Shown here: positions 1 through 5,292 of the stretch, piece after piece
Position numbering within the stretch: position 1 is the first letter of the stretch
Layout of the letters: the number at the start of each line of letters is the position of its first letter
Source: Lachnospiraceae bacterium
GTDB lineage: Bacteria > Bacillota > Clostridia > Lachnospirales > Lachnospiraceae
Assembly: GCA_900766925.1 (NCBI GenBank)
Contig: CAAFXG010000438.1
Location: forward strand, 1-14,507
Direction of reading: 5' to 3'
DNA: 14,507 bases
Translations under genes and position numbers: made by a program
Notes under the pieces: generated by a model
The model's database searches: none
The model's input: only the letters and a program-made list of their open reading frames with translations
What the model was told of the DNA's origin: nothing

Positions 1-5
1 ACTTT

Positions 6-94
6 GTTATGCTATGGAGAAGAGACTTAAAAATCATGGAAGCCTATGCTGAACATGATTTTTGTATAAGGCTCTTTGTAATGTCCTGCATAAC
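6..94. repeat. 89-nt imperfect inverted repeat (long hairpin)
   Basis: The two halves of this stretch pair along most of their length. Bases 6-12 pair with 88-94 (GTTATGC/GCATAAC), 16-18 with 84-86, 20-24 with 72-76, 26-28 with 68-70, and 29-38 with 54-63 (AAAAATCATG/CATGATTTTT, ten perfect pairs). The loop is 39-53. That is about 28 pairs in order, broken by small bulges. It lies about 95 bases downstream of the last minus-strand gene. The innermost stem could act as a weak bidirectional terminator, because each arm ends in five T on its own 3' side. The outer pairing is not needed for termination and points to a structured RNA or a palindromic repeat element. Pairing is seen directly; function is unknown. 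The element may continue past the left edge. Confidence 0.55.
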
Positions 95-123
95 GGAATG
101 AAAACAGTATACATATATAATTT

Positions 124-191
124 GTAACGGCGGTTAAGCCCTGTTTGGCTCTGATGCGACATCCCGCACAAATACACCGCCAAAATGTTAC
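124..191. other. possible three-way-junction structured element
   Basis: A composite stem (124-128 with 187-191, GTAAC/GTTAC; then 129-134 with 176-181, GGCGGT/ACCGCC) has a five-base bulge at 182-186. It encloses two short hairpins: 137-140 with 147-150 (AGCC/GGCT, six-base loop) and 155-158 with 165-168 (TGCG/CGCA, six-base loop). The result is a three-way junction with perfectly paired helices on either strand. It begins on the stop codon of the phospholipase-like gene (188-190), so it would form the start of that gene's 3' UTR, or it could be an intergenic repeat. It is clearly more GC-rich than its surroundings. It does not match the purine, TPP, THF or cyclic-di-GMP riboswitch consensus patterns as I know them. 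Function is not known. Confidence 0.45.
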
Positions 192-895
192 CCGTAAATT
201 TTAAAATACATGCTGACAATATCATTGGTACAGGCTACAATTAACTCGTGCATTTCCTGTATTTTAAAAACCTTAAGCTCTTCCGCTATGGATTGCCTGC
301 CCGAATTATCAATCAAATCTATCATATTCTGCAATTCCGCTTCCGCATCGGAAAGATCAAGCTCTTTAATTCCGGATATTTCATTGATTATATGGATATC
401 AGGTGCCTTAACACAATACTGTTTAATCATGGTGTTATTCATTCTATCATAATCGCCGTAATAATACTCATCGGAAAAGAACTCCTGTCTGTCATAAACA
501 TTTCCATCATCACGGAGAAATACATACTTCACCAACTCATATATATCCACGGGATTCATATTTTTATCAAAGAATTCAAAATGCTTTGCCCAGTATTCCC
601 TCATAAACAAATTGTCCATGTATAAATGAGAATAGTATCCAAATATATAAGGTTCCTTCATCCGTTTGCCATATTTATTAAGGAACATATCTAACCTCGG
701 AGACCTTGCAAACCTCTTGAATTCCTCATCACCCCAAAAGTGACTGAGATATTTACCGTTACCCTTTTTTGTATCCGGCACAATACTGCCAAGCTTAAAG
801 CGGTCGGCAAATCCATTATCAATATTGCGCCCCTCCTGTCTTATCTGCTTCAACGTCTGCTCAGCAACTGCTAGATGTATTACATAACCCGGCAT
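188..895 (-). CDS. putative zinc-dependent phospholipase C-like protein
   Basis: This encodes a 235-residue soluble protein with no signal peptide or membrane segment. The start was set at 895 (MPGYVIH...) because AGGAG lies seven bases upstream; the in-frame ATG at 916 has no such site. The N-terminal MPGYVIHL, a D at about 41, H at about 52 and the motif GYYSHLYMD at about 87-94 (H90, D94) resemble the His/Asp metal-ligand layout of the zinc-dependent phospholipase C (S1/P1-like) family found in many Firmicutes proteins of similar size. A hydrolase acting on a phosphoester is therefore possible, but the substrate is unknown and the family call is from motif resemblance only. The start overlaps the end of the flavodoxin-like gene by 16 bases, so the two are co-transcribed and probably translationally coupled. 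It is the last gene of the tetR unit. The alternative is an uncharacterised conserved protein. Confidence 0.5.
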   Translation of the reverse strand: MPGYVIHLAVAEQTLKQIRQEGRNIDNGFADRFKLGSIVPDTKKGNGKYLSHFWGDEEFKRFARSPRLDMFLNKYGKRMKEPYIFGYYSHLYMDNLFMREYWAKHFEFFDKNMNPVDIYELVKYVFLRDDGNVYDRQEFFSDEYYYGDYDRMNNTMIKQYCVKAPDIHIINEISGIKELDLSDAEAELQNMIDLIDNSGRQSIAEELKVFKIQEMHELIVACTNDIVSMYFKIYG

Positions 896-1617
896 AATTT
901 CACTCCTGCTAACCAATCATCGTTTAAAAACATATTTTCCAATACGGTTTTCTTCTCACCGGATACCTCCGGCAATTTCTTGAGTCTCTCCGGAGCCTTT
1001 GATACATCAAATGCCCTGTTTCTTCTAATATCATATATATCTGAATTTTTTAAAACATCTTCCTCCGCATCACATACGGCAAGCTCCTTAAGATTATGAA
1101 AAAGCAATCCACGCATAACATGTCTTACAGCCTGCTTATTATCTATGCATCCCTTCAGACTCTCCTCCGTTGTGCCAAGATTGCGTTTTCTGTCTATACA
1201 TCTGACATAGATATCCTCCTTGGTTCCGAAGCCACATCTGACAAATATTCTGATAAACTGTTCTAATATCTTAGTTCTGTTTACAAGAGTCGCATCTACA
1301 GCCTCTGACATACTTTCACCAACGGCTATCGCATATACGTAGGAAGATTCATTCACACGCAAATGTTGTAAAAATGTATATACAGCAAGCGAAACGCCCC
1401 ACATATGTGTAGGAAAAACAATACCAATACTGCCTGCATCAAGAACCCCGCCATCGTATTGAGTGAAGGGAAGAATACTACAATTATCCATTCCAACACC
1501 AATATGTTCTGCAATGCTTCTTTCTGCGTCCATCTTTCTAAAATGTCCTGTATCCGGTAACACATCCATGTCAGATACATAAAACACGTAATTCCTCTTA
1601 TCCTTTGTTACTTCCAT
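880..1617 (-). CDS. flavodoxin-fold-like protein with atypical FMN loop
   Basis: This encodes 245 residues, probably cytoplasmic. The segment at residues 61-104 (GSIGIVFPTHMWGVSLAVYTFLQ, then SSYVYAIAVGES) matches the core of flavodoxin and EFR1-type proteins, where a strand ending in a proline and an aromatic/Gly loop precedes a helix and then the strand YVFAIAT. The first strand is normally followed by an S/T-G-T-G-N-T phosphate-binding loop. Here the sequence reads VSDMDVLPDTGHFRK (residues 14-28), so the FMN loop is degenerate or replaced. No ferredoxin cysteine clusters follow, unlike full-length EFR1 proteins. It starts three bases after tetR, with AGGAGGT six bases before the ATG inside the tetR 3' end, and it overlaps the next gene. 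A redox role is plausible; FMN binding is doubtful. The fold call is moderate and the function unknown. Confidence 0.5.
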   Translation of the reverse strand: MEVTKDKRNYVFYVSDMDVLPDTGHFRKMDAERSIAEHIGVGMDNCSILPFTQYDGGVLDAGSIGIVFPTHMWGVSLAVYTFLQHLRVNESSYVYAIAVGESMSEAVDATLVNRTKILEQFIRIFVRCGFGTKEDIYVRCIDRKRNLGTTEESLKGCIDNKQAVRHVMRGLLFHNLKELAVCDAEEDVLKNSDIYDIRRNRAFDVSKAPERLKKLPEVSGEKKTVLENMFLNDDWLAGVKLCRVM

Positions 1618-1620
1618 GCC

Positions 1621-2244
1621 TTACCTCCTAACAAGCGATTCATAAAAGGTTTTAAAAGAATACCTGAGATATTCATCCTTACTCATATGAAAATGCTTGT
1701 CCATTATCCCCTTTTTTCGTTCAGCCACCTGTATAATCCCACTAATGGCCGACCAAACATACAAAACTGTTGGATCTAAATCTATATCTGCCCTCAGTTT
1801 TTCGCTTTCAAGCCCTTTTTTGAGAAGCTTACGAATTATATGATTAAGCTCATTATTCATATCACCTGTAGCACTGCATCTCTTTCTGCTGTTGGTCATC
1901 TTCTCTTCACCCATCAGACTCGAATAATACTTGGGATATTTCTCTTCAAAATTAACCAGACACTCGCATAATCTGTAGTAGCTTTCTTCAAAATCCTCTC
2001 CGCCTTCTATGCAAACCTCAAGCTCACCGGTAAGCATACCGAGATAATCCACCACTATTGAATTGTATATATCTTCCTTACTCCTGAAATATACATAAAT
2101 CGTTGACTTACTATAATCTGCAAGCTCTGCTATATCATCCATTGTCGTATTCTCAACACCCTTTGATTCAAACAGCTCCTTGGCTGCCGTAATTATATTG
2201 TCACGATTAAACTGTTCAAGAGCTTCCTTTTTGCGGGCTCCCAT
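1621..2244 (-). CDS. TetR/AcrR family transcriptional regulator
   Basis: This encodes 207 residues, typical for TetR regulators. The N-terminal DNA-binding domain is clear: IITAAKELFESKGVENTT followed by MDDIAELADYSKSTIYVYFRSKEDIY (about residues 17-60), containing the helix-turn-helix and the signature Y-x-Y-F-x-S-K-E-x-I/L. The remainder is the all-helical ligand and dimerisation domain, which is not conserved enough to predict an inducer. It is the first gene of a three-gene unit with the flavodoxin-like and phospholipase-like genes, spaced three bases from the former. This arrangement suggests that it controls its own operon. The start ATG at 2244 follows an AGGAGTTAGAGGA stretch. Candidate operators lie upstream at 2289-2297 and 2349-2357. 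Family assignment is secure; regulatory targets are inferred. Confidence 0.9.
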   Translation of the reverse strand: MGARKKEALEQFNRDNIITAAKELFESKGVENTTMDDIAELADYSKSTIYVYFRSKEDIYNSIVVDYLGMLTGELEVCIEGGEDFEESYYRLCECLVNFEEKYPKYYSSLMGEEKMTNSRKRCSATGDMNNELNHIIRKLLKKGLESEKLRADIDLDPTVLYVWSAISGIIQVAERKKGIMDKHFHMSKDEYLRYSFKTFYESLVRR

Positions 2245-2269
2245 TCCTCTAACTCCTGGTTTCGGTGAA

Positions 2270-2298
2270 ATTATAGTGCAATATTCATACTAATAGTT
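2270..2298 (-). promoter_or_regulatory. candidate tetR promoter (TATAAT -10)
   Basis: On the minus strand a perfect TATAAT (2270-2275) lies 26 bases from the tetR ATG. The -35 region at 17-base spacing (2293-2298, AACTAT) is poor, and it is overlapped by one of the two ACTAWTAGT palindromes. A second TATAAT at 2310-2315 could serve instead. Promoter choice is inferred. Confidence 0.4.
2289..2297. promoter_or_regulatory. candidate TetR operator, copy 1
   Basis: ACTAATAGT is palindromic around its centre base. It covers the -35 and part of the spacer of the candidate tetR promoter. With one more base on each side (TACTAATAGTT) it matches the second copy at 10 of 11 positions. It is an operator candidate by position and symmetry only. 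Confidence 0.35.
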
Positions 2299-2348
2299 TA
2301 ATTATTACAATTATAATTTAATTTTCAAACTCATCTGTTAATTATTGT

Positions 2349-2357
2349 ACTATTAGT
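2349..2357. promoter_or_regulatory. candidate TetR operator, copy 2
   Basis: ACTATTAGT is the same 9-mer palindrome as copy 1 apart from the centre base, and it lies exactly 60 bases away centre to centre. It overlaps the stop codon of sigF. The two copies bracket the AT-rich stretch between sigF and tetR. Confidence 0.35.
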
Positions 2358-3087
2358 TCGATTTATTGTCAATATTATTTCTCATTTGCAATAACAGTTT
2401 TTTTTCTAATCTGCTGACCTGAACCTGACTAATTCCAAGAGTTGCTGCCACCTCCATCTGTGTTTTATCCTGAAAATATCTCATGTCAATCAACTTTCTT
2501 TGTCGCTCATCCAAATTACTCATTGCCTGCTCGATAAGCATGTGATTCATCATATTCTCTGTTATTTCATCTGTTGATGACTCATCAACCAGCTTCTCCA
2601 TAAGGTACATCTCATTACCATCATGTCCATACACAGTCTGATATATTGACTCAACCTCCCTATTAGCCTCCGTTGCCATCACTATCTCTTCTGTTGATAA
2701 ACCCGTCTGACTGCTTAATTCCTCTAAGGTTGCCTCCCTTCCAAGCTTACCTGCAAGCACCTCTCTTGCCTGACTTATCTTGTATCCGTTTTGCTTAAGT
2801 ATTCTTGACACCTTTACGGTTCCGTTATCACGAAGGAATCTCTTGATTTCACCTGAGATAAGTGGAACGGCATATGTGGAAAATTTCACCTCATACTCTG
2901 AATTAAATCTGTCAATGGCCTTTAAAAGACCCATACAGCCAATCTGATATATCTCCTCCAAATCATATCCTCTGCCAACAAATCTTCTTGCTATACTCCA
3001 TACAAGCCCCGTGTTATCAGAAACTATCTTTTCCTTTGCAGCCTGATCACCTCTTCTTGCAAGTTCAAATAGCGAGAGTTCATTCAT
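2353..3087 (-). CDS. sigF: RNA polymerase sigma factor SigF (early forespore)
   Basis: This encodes the 244-residue sporulation sigma factor of the sigma-70 family (SpoIIAC). Region 2 is seen at about residues 25-90 (TGLVWSIARRF, the DLEEIYQIGCMGLLKAIDRF core-binding segment, KFSTYAVPLISGEIKRFLRD). Region 3 follows, and region 4 with its helix-turn-helix lies near the C-terminus (NLDERQRKLIDMRYF, then QMEVAATLGISQVQVSRLEK). Order and context with spoIIAA and spoIIAB separate it from SigG, SigE and SigB. In sporulating Firmicutes SigF is held inactive by SpoIIAB until release in the forespore. The ATG (3087) follows the spoIIAB stop TAG (3088-3090) with no gap. No convincing Shine-Dalgarno sequence precedes it, so translation probably depends on ribosomes finishing spoIIAB. 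Length is close to the Bacillus protein. No clear terminator hairpin follows it. Confidence 0.95.
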   Translation of the reverse strand: MNELSLFELARRGDQAAKEKIVSDNTGLVWSIARRFVGRGYDLEEIYQIGCMGLLKAIDRFNSEYEVKFSTYAVPLISGEIKRFLRDNGTVKVSRILKQNGYKISQAREVLAGKLGREATLEELSSQTGLSTEEIVMATEANREVESIYQTVYGHDGNEMYLMEKLVDESSTDEITENMMNHMLIEQAMSNLDERQRKLIDMRYFQDKTQMEVAATLGISQVQVSRLEKKLLLQMRNNIDNKSN

Positions 3088-3531
3088 CTATTCAAATGGA
3101 TGCCTTACTGCACCAATCTCCTTCCACATTTTTACTGTTGTTCCTTTTCCACACTCTGACTCAACCTCAATCCTGTCCATAAAGGCCTCCATAAAAGAAA
3201 ACCCCATGCCTGAACGTTCTTCATCAGGCTTTGTCGTAAATAGAGGTTCCATGGCTTTTGATATATTCTCAATTCCCACCCCCAGGTCTGTAACCTCTAT
3301 GTATATCTGTCTCCCATCTACCTTTGCCTTTATATATATTTTCCCCTCTTTATTTTCATATCCATGTATAATTGAATTTGTAACCGCTTCTGATACTGCA
3401 GTTTTAATATCCGATACCTCCTCAAGAGTAGGATTGGTACCTGTAATAAATGCTGCTATTACCATCCTCGCAAAGCTTTCGTTCTGCGCCTTACTGCTGA
3501 ATTCAACTGTCATTTCGTTGGTATTATTCAT
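3088..3531 (-). CDS. spoIIAB: anti-sigma F factor / serine kinase SpoIIAB
   Basis: This encodes a 147-residue GHKL-fold protein, almost the length of Bacillus SpoIIAB (146). The Bergerat ATP-binding boxes are visible: the N box SEAVTNSIIHGYEN, the G1 box DLGVGI, the lid region EPLFTTKPDEERSGMGF and then SFMEAFMD. The protein binds SigF to keep it inactive and phosphorylates SpoIIAA on serine using ATP. The start was set at the internal ATG at 3531 (MNNTNEMTVEF), which has GGAGG six bases upstream; the in-frame ATG at 3555 would add eight residues and lacks this site. The start overlaps the end of spoIIAA by eight bases, which indicates translational coupling and balanced output of the partners. 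Assignment is secure from motifs and gene order. Confidence 0.95.
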   Translation of the reverse strand: MNNTNEMTVEFSSKAQNESFARMVIAAFITGTNPTLEEVSDIKTAVSEAVTNSIIHGYENKEGKIYIKAKVDGRQIYIEVTDLGVGIENISKAMEPLFTTKPDEERSGMGFSFMEAFMDRIEVESECGKGTTVKMWKEIGAVRHPFE

Positions 3532-3877
3532 AATATCCTCCCTCCAACATTTCATTTACTATCTCATCCTTTGTATTCCTCTTCTGTATAATCCTGTAAA
3601 TTCCGGACATCGTAAGAAGCTTATCAATCACATCATTTACATTTATTACATAAACCTTCCCTCCAAAATCATGTACTTTTCTAAATCTTCCTGTTATCAG
3701 ACCAATCCCCGAGCTGTCCATAAAAACTGTTTTTTCAAAATCGAATATCAGATATTTGATTTTCTCTCCTAAAAAATAATCCTCTGTTTTATTCTTAATT
3801 TTCTCAGCCGCATAATGATCAAGTTCCCTTGGGAGGTAATAAATCATCACACCATTCTCAACCTTACAGGTATCCAT
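3524..3877 (-). CDS. spoIIAA: anti-anti-sigma factor SpoIIAA
   Basis: This encodes a 117-residue STAS-domain protein, the same length as Bacillus SpoIIAA when started at 3877 (MDTCKVENG). Upstream in-frame ATGs at 3883 and 3913 exist. The one at 3877 fits family length and has a GAGAGTGG stretch upstream, so it is preferred, but 3883 cannot be excluded. The phosphorylation motif FMDSSGIG is present, with the first Ser (residue 55) aligning with Bacillus Ser58. The segments ELDHYAAE and MSGIYRII are also typical. Unphosphorylated SpoIIAA displaces SigF from SpoIIAB; SpoIIAB phosphorylation blocks this and SpoIIE reverses it. It is the first gene of the operon, just downstream of a terminator, so the operon has its own promoter region between about 3878 and 3930. 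Confidence 0.95.
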   Translation of the reverse strand: MDTCKVENGVMIYYLPRELDHYAAEKIKNKTEDYFLGEKIKYLIFDFEKTVFMDSSGIGLITGRFRKVHDFGGKVYVINVNDVIDKLLTMSGIYRIIQKRNTKDEIVNEMLEGGYYE

Positions 3878-3919
3878 ACACATCCACTCTCTTTCATTTT
3901 TTTCAAAAATCATATAAAT

Positions 3920-3928
3920 AATGACAAA
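3920..3928 (-). promoter_or_regulatory. weak Spo0A-box-like site upstream of spoIIAA
   Basis: Minus-strand TTTGTCATT matches the Bacillus 0A-box consensus TTTGTCRAA at seven of nine positions. It lies about 43 bases before the preferred spoIIAA start. Spo0A and SigH control spoIIA in Bacillus. I could not find a convincing SigH or SigA promoter here, so the site is only suggestive. Confidence 0.2.
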
Positions 3929-3960
3929 AGAAAAAAGCGAAACAATTTTTGTTTCGCTTT
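3925..3960 (-). terminator. strong intrinsic terminator after the queF-folC-TPR unit
   Basis: There is a perfect 12-bp stem (3934-3945 with 3949-3960, AAAGCGAAACAA/TTGTTTCGCTTT) with a three-base loop. On the minus strand it is followed by a T-rich tract (TTTTTTCTTTT, overlapping the last stem pairs). It lies 17 bases past the stop of the TPR gene and before spoIIAA, so it separates the two operons. Read on the plus strand the hairpin has only a weak T tract. Confidence 0.88.
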
Positions 3961-3976
3961 CTTTAGTGTTTTAACG

Positions 3977-5110
3977 TTACTCATTATCTATAAAATTCTG
4001 TATATCCTTATCTGTCATTCCATTCTCTACCGATGAGTAGTCAGGTAATGCATTCTTACTCTCCTCACTCTGCTTAGCAGCCTGCATCAGCTGGTTATTA
4101 AGATTATCAATTTCATCATTCAGAGTCGTAATTGTGGCGTTTTTATTTGCAAGCTCCTCGCTGTAGGATTTAATCAGTTCTTCATTCTGTGTCCTAAGCT
4201 CCTTCTTCTGAGCCGGAACCACAACAAAAAACAATAACAAAATGCCAAGCACCAATCCAACTAACACATATACTCCGGAAAATCTTGCCAGATGTAATTC
4301 ATTGTAGGAGCCGGTCTTTACCGTCTGCCTGCTGTATCTGCTTGTCATAATATTCTTAAGACTCTTACGTGCCGACTTAGTCGTCTGTCTGTCTTGGGTT
4401 ACCGATATTTCTTCCATGTACTCATTTTCAAGTAACCCGTCATTCTCGATTGATTCCATTTGAAGCTGAATAATGTTCTCATCACTGTCTCCCATTTCAT
4501 GCAAATAATGAATCGCCTGGGAGTTTGCCTTATCAATTTTGAGAATTCGTCTTAATGTGGTTCTTGCTTTTTCGTAGTTGTTTATATGAATGTATATTAA
4601 AGCAAGCATTAAATATCCTTTGACGAAATGCGGATTTATCACAATTGCATTCTTAAGCTGCAGGATTGCGAGGTCATAATCACCACTCTTGGCATATCCA
4701 AGAGCCATGTTATACTTTCTGGCAATCTGGTCAACATTCTCGAGCATTGTCGGATCCTGTTTAAGCTCCTTCAGGTAGTCTACGGCCAGATTATTCGTGC
4801 TCTGATAATTTACACTCATAACCCAATGTGAAAGTGCTGTAACCTGCTCTCCCATCTCGTAATATATCAATCCAATAAGATTACGCGCCATAATATTCTT
4901 CTTATTATATCTAAGTGATACCAGCAAAGCCTCAATTGCACCGGACAAATCTCTTGCAACCGCCTTATCATATCCGATGTTATAATAATAATCAGATGTA
5001 TTATGTGCCTTCCTCGATACCTTTATATTCATATAGCATACTGGACAGTATCCGTTCTTCTTAATGTGTGAACCACAATTAGGACACAGCACCGGTCTTT
5101 TCGTTGCCAT
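3977..5110 (-). CDS. membrane protein with N-terminal zinc ribbon, TPRs and C-terminal coiled coil
   Basis: This encodes 377 residues and is not a protein I can name. In order it has: a zinc ribbon at residues 9-25 (CPNC, then CPVC, ligands C9, C12, C22, C25); tetratricopeptide-like helices at about 38-205, clearest at 130-200 (MALGYAKSGDYDLAILQLKNA, then YLMLALIYIHINNYEKARTTL); a basic, polar linker at about 205-275; one membrane segment at about 278-299 (GVYVLVGLVLGILLLFFVVV); and a heptad-like acidic/polar coiled coil at about 301-350. There is no signal peptide. The basic flank before the membrane segment predicts the ribbon and TPRs inside the cell and the coiled coil outside. The ATG has GGAG six bases upstream and follows the 59-codon gene by two bases. 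It ends 17 bases before a terminator. A scaffold or assembly role is inferred from TPRs only; the next operon is sporulation-specific, but a link is unproven. Confidence 0.75.
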   Translation of the reverse strand: MATKRPVLCPNCGSHIKKNGYCPVCYMNIKVSRKAHNTSDYYYNIGYDKAVARDLSGAIEALLVSLRYNKKNIMARNLIGLIYYEMGEQVTALSHWVMSVNYQSTNNLAVDYLKELKQDPTMLENVDQIARKYNMALGYAKSGDYDLAILQLKNAIVINPHFVKGYLMLALIYIHINNYEKARTTLRRILKIDKANSQAIHYLHEMGDSDENIIQLQMESIENDGLLENEYMEEISVTQDRQTTKSARKSLKNIMTSRYSRQTVKTGSYNELHLARFSGVYVLVGLVLGILLLFFVVVPAQKKELRTQNEELIKSYSEELANKNATITTLNDEIDNLNNQLMQAAKQSEESKNALPDYSSVENGMTDKDIQNFIDNE

Positions 5111-5112
5111 AA

Positions 5113-5292
5113 TTATCTCCTCATTCCTTTAGTCGGAGGAACCTGCGGGCTGTTCTGACTCTTAATTTCCTCCGCAACCTGCATGACAATGTCACTTATG
5201 TCACGCAAATCGTTATTGTATATTGCCTCCTCTGCCTGATTAACCTCCGGCATTGGTCCAAATCTCTTTAATTCCTCATCAAAATCTATCAT
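5113..5292 (-). CDS. small acidic conserved-looking protein, 59 aa, unknown function
   Basis: This short ORF encodes 59 residues starting MIDFDEELKRFGPMPEVNQA and ending VPPTKGMRR. It has an acidic first two thirds, a predicted helix at about 31-45 (DISDIVMQVAEEIK) and a Pro/basic tail. There is no membrane segment, cysteine or recognisable domain. Its ATG (5292-5290) shares one base with the folC stop codon in the arrangement TAATG, and its stop is two bases before the ATG of the TPR gene. This is the spacing of a real translationally coupled operon gene. It carries a GGAG Shine-Dalgarno for the next gene near its own 3' end. I do not recognise it. Support comes from packing between two genes with no gap and from a protein-like composition. 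Confidence 0.7.
   Translation of the reverse strand: MIDFDEELKRFGPMPEVNQAEEAIYNNDLRDISDIVMQVAEEIKSQNSPQVPPTKGMRR

Noticed and set aside
29..63. Ordinary intrinsic terminator for the tetR unit
   Set aside because: The ten-pair stem is AT-rich and its T run is part of the stem. It may still slow polymerase, but it is better described as part of the larger 6-94 hairpin.
34..225. 63-codon minus-strand open frame over the left-edge structures
   Set aside because: It overlaps the end of the phospholipase-like gene and runs through both inverted-repeat elements, with no ribosome binding site and a low-quality protein composition.
3206..3772. 188-codon open frame on the plus strand across spoIIAB and spoIIAA
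   Set aside because: It is antisense to two certain genes, has no ribosome binding site or known motif, and its composition (Ile, Phe, Ser, Leu-rich) is that of a reverse-strand shadow.
3934..3960. Inverted repeat as a regulatory operator for spoIIAA
   Set aside because: The perfect 12-bp stem with a three-base loop and minus-strand T tract placed just after a stop codon is fully explained as an intrinsic terminator.
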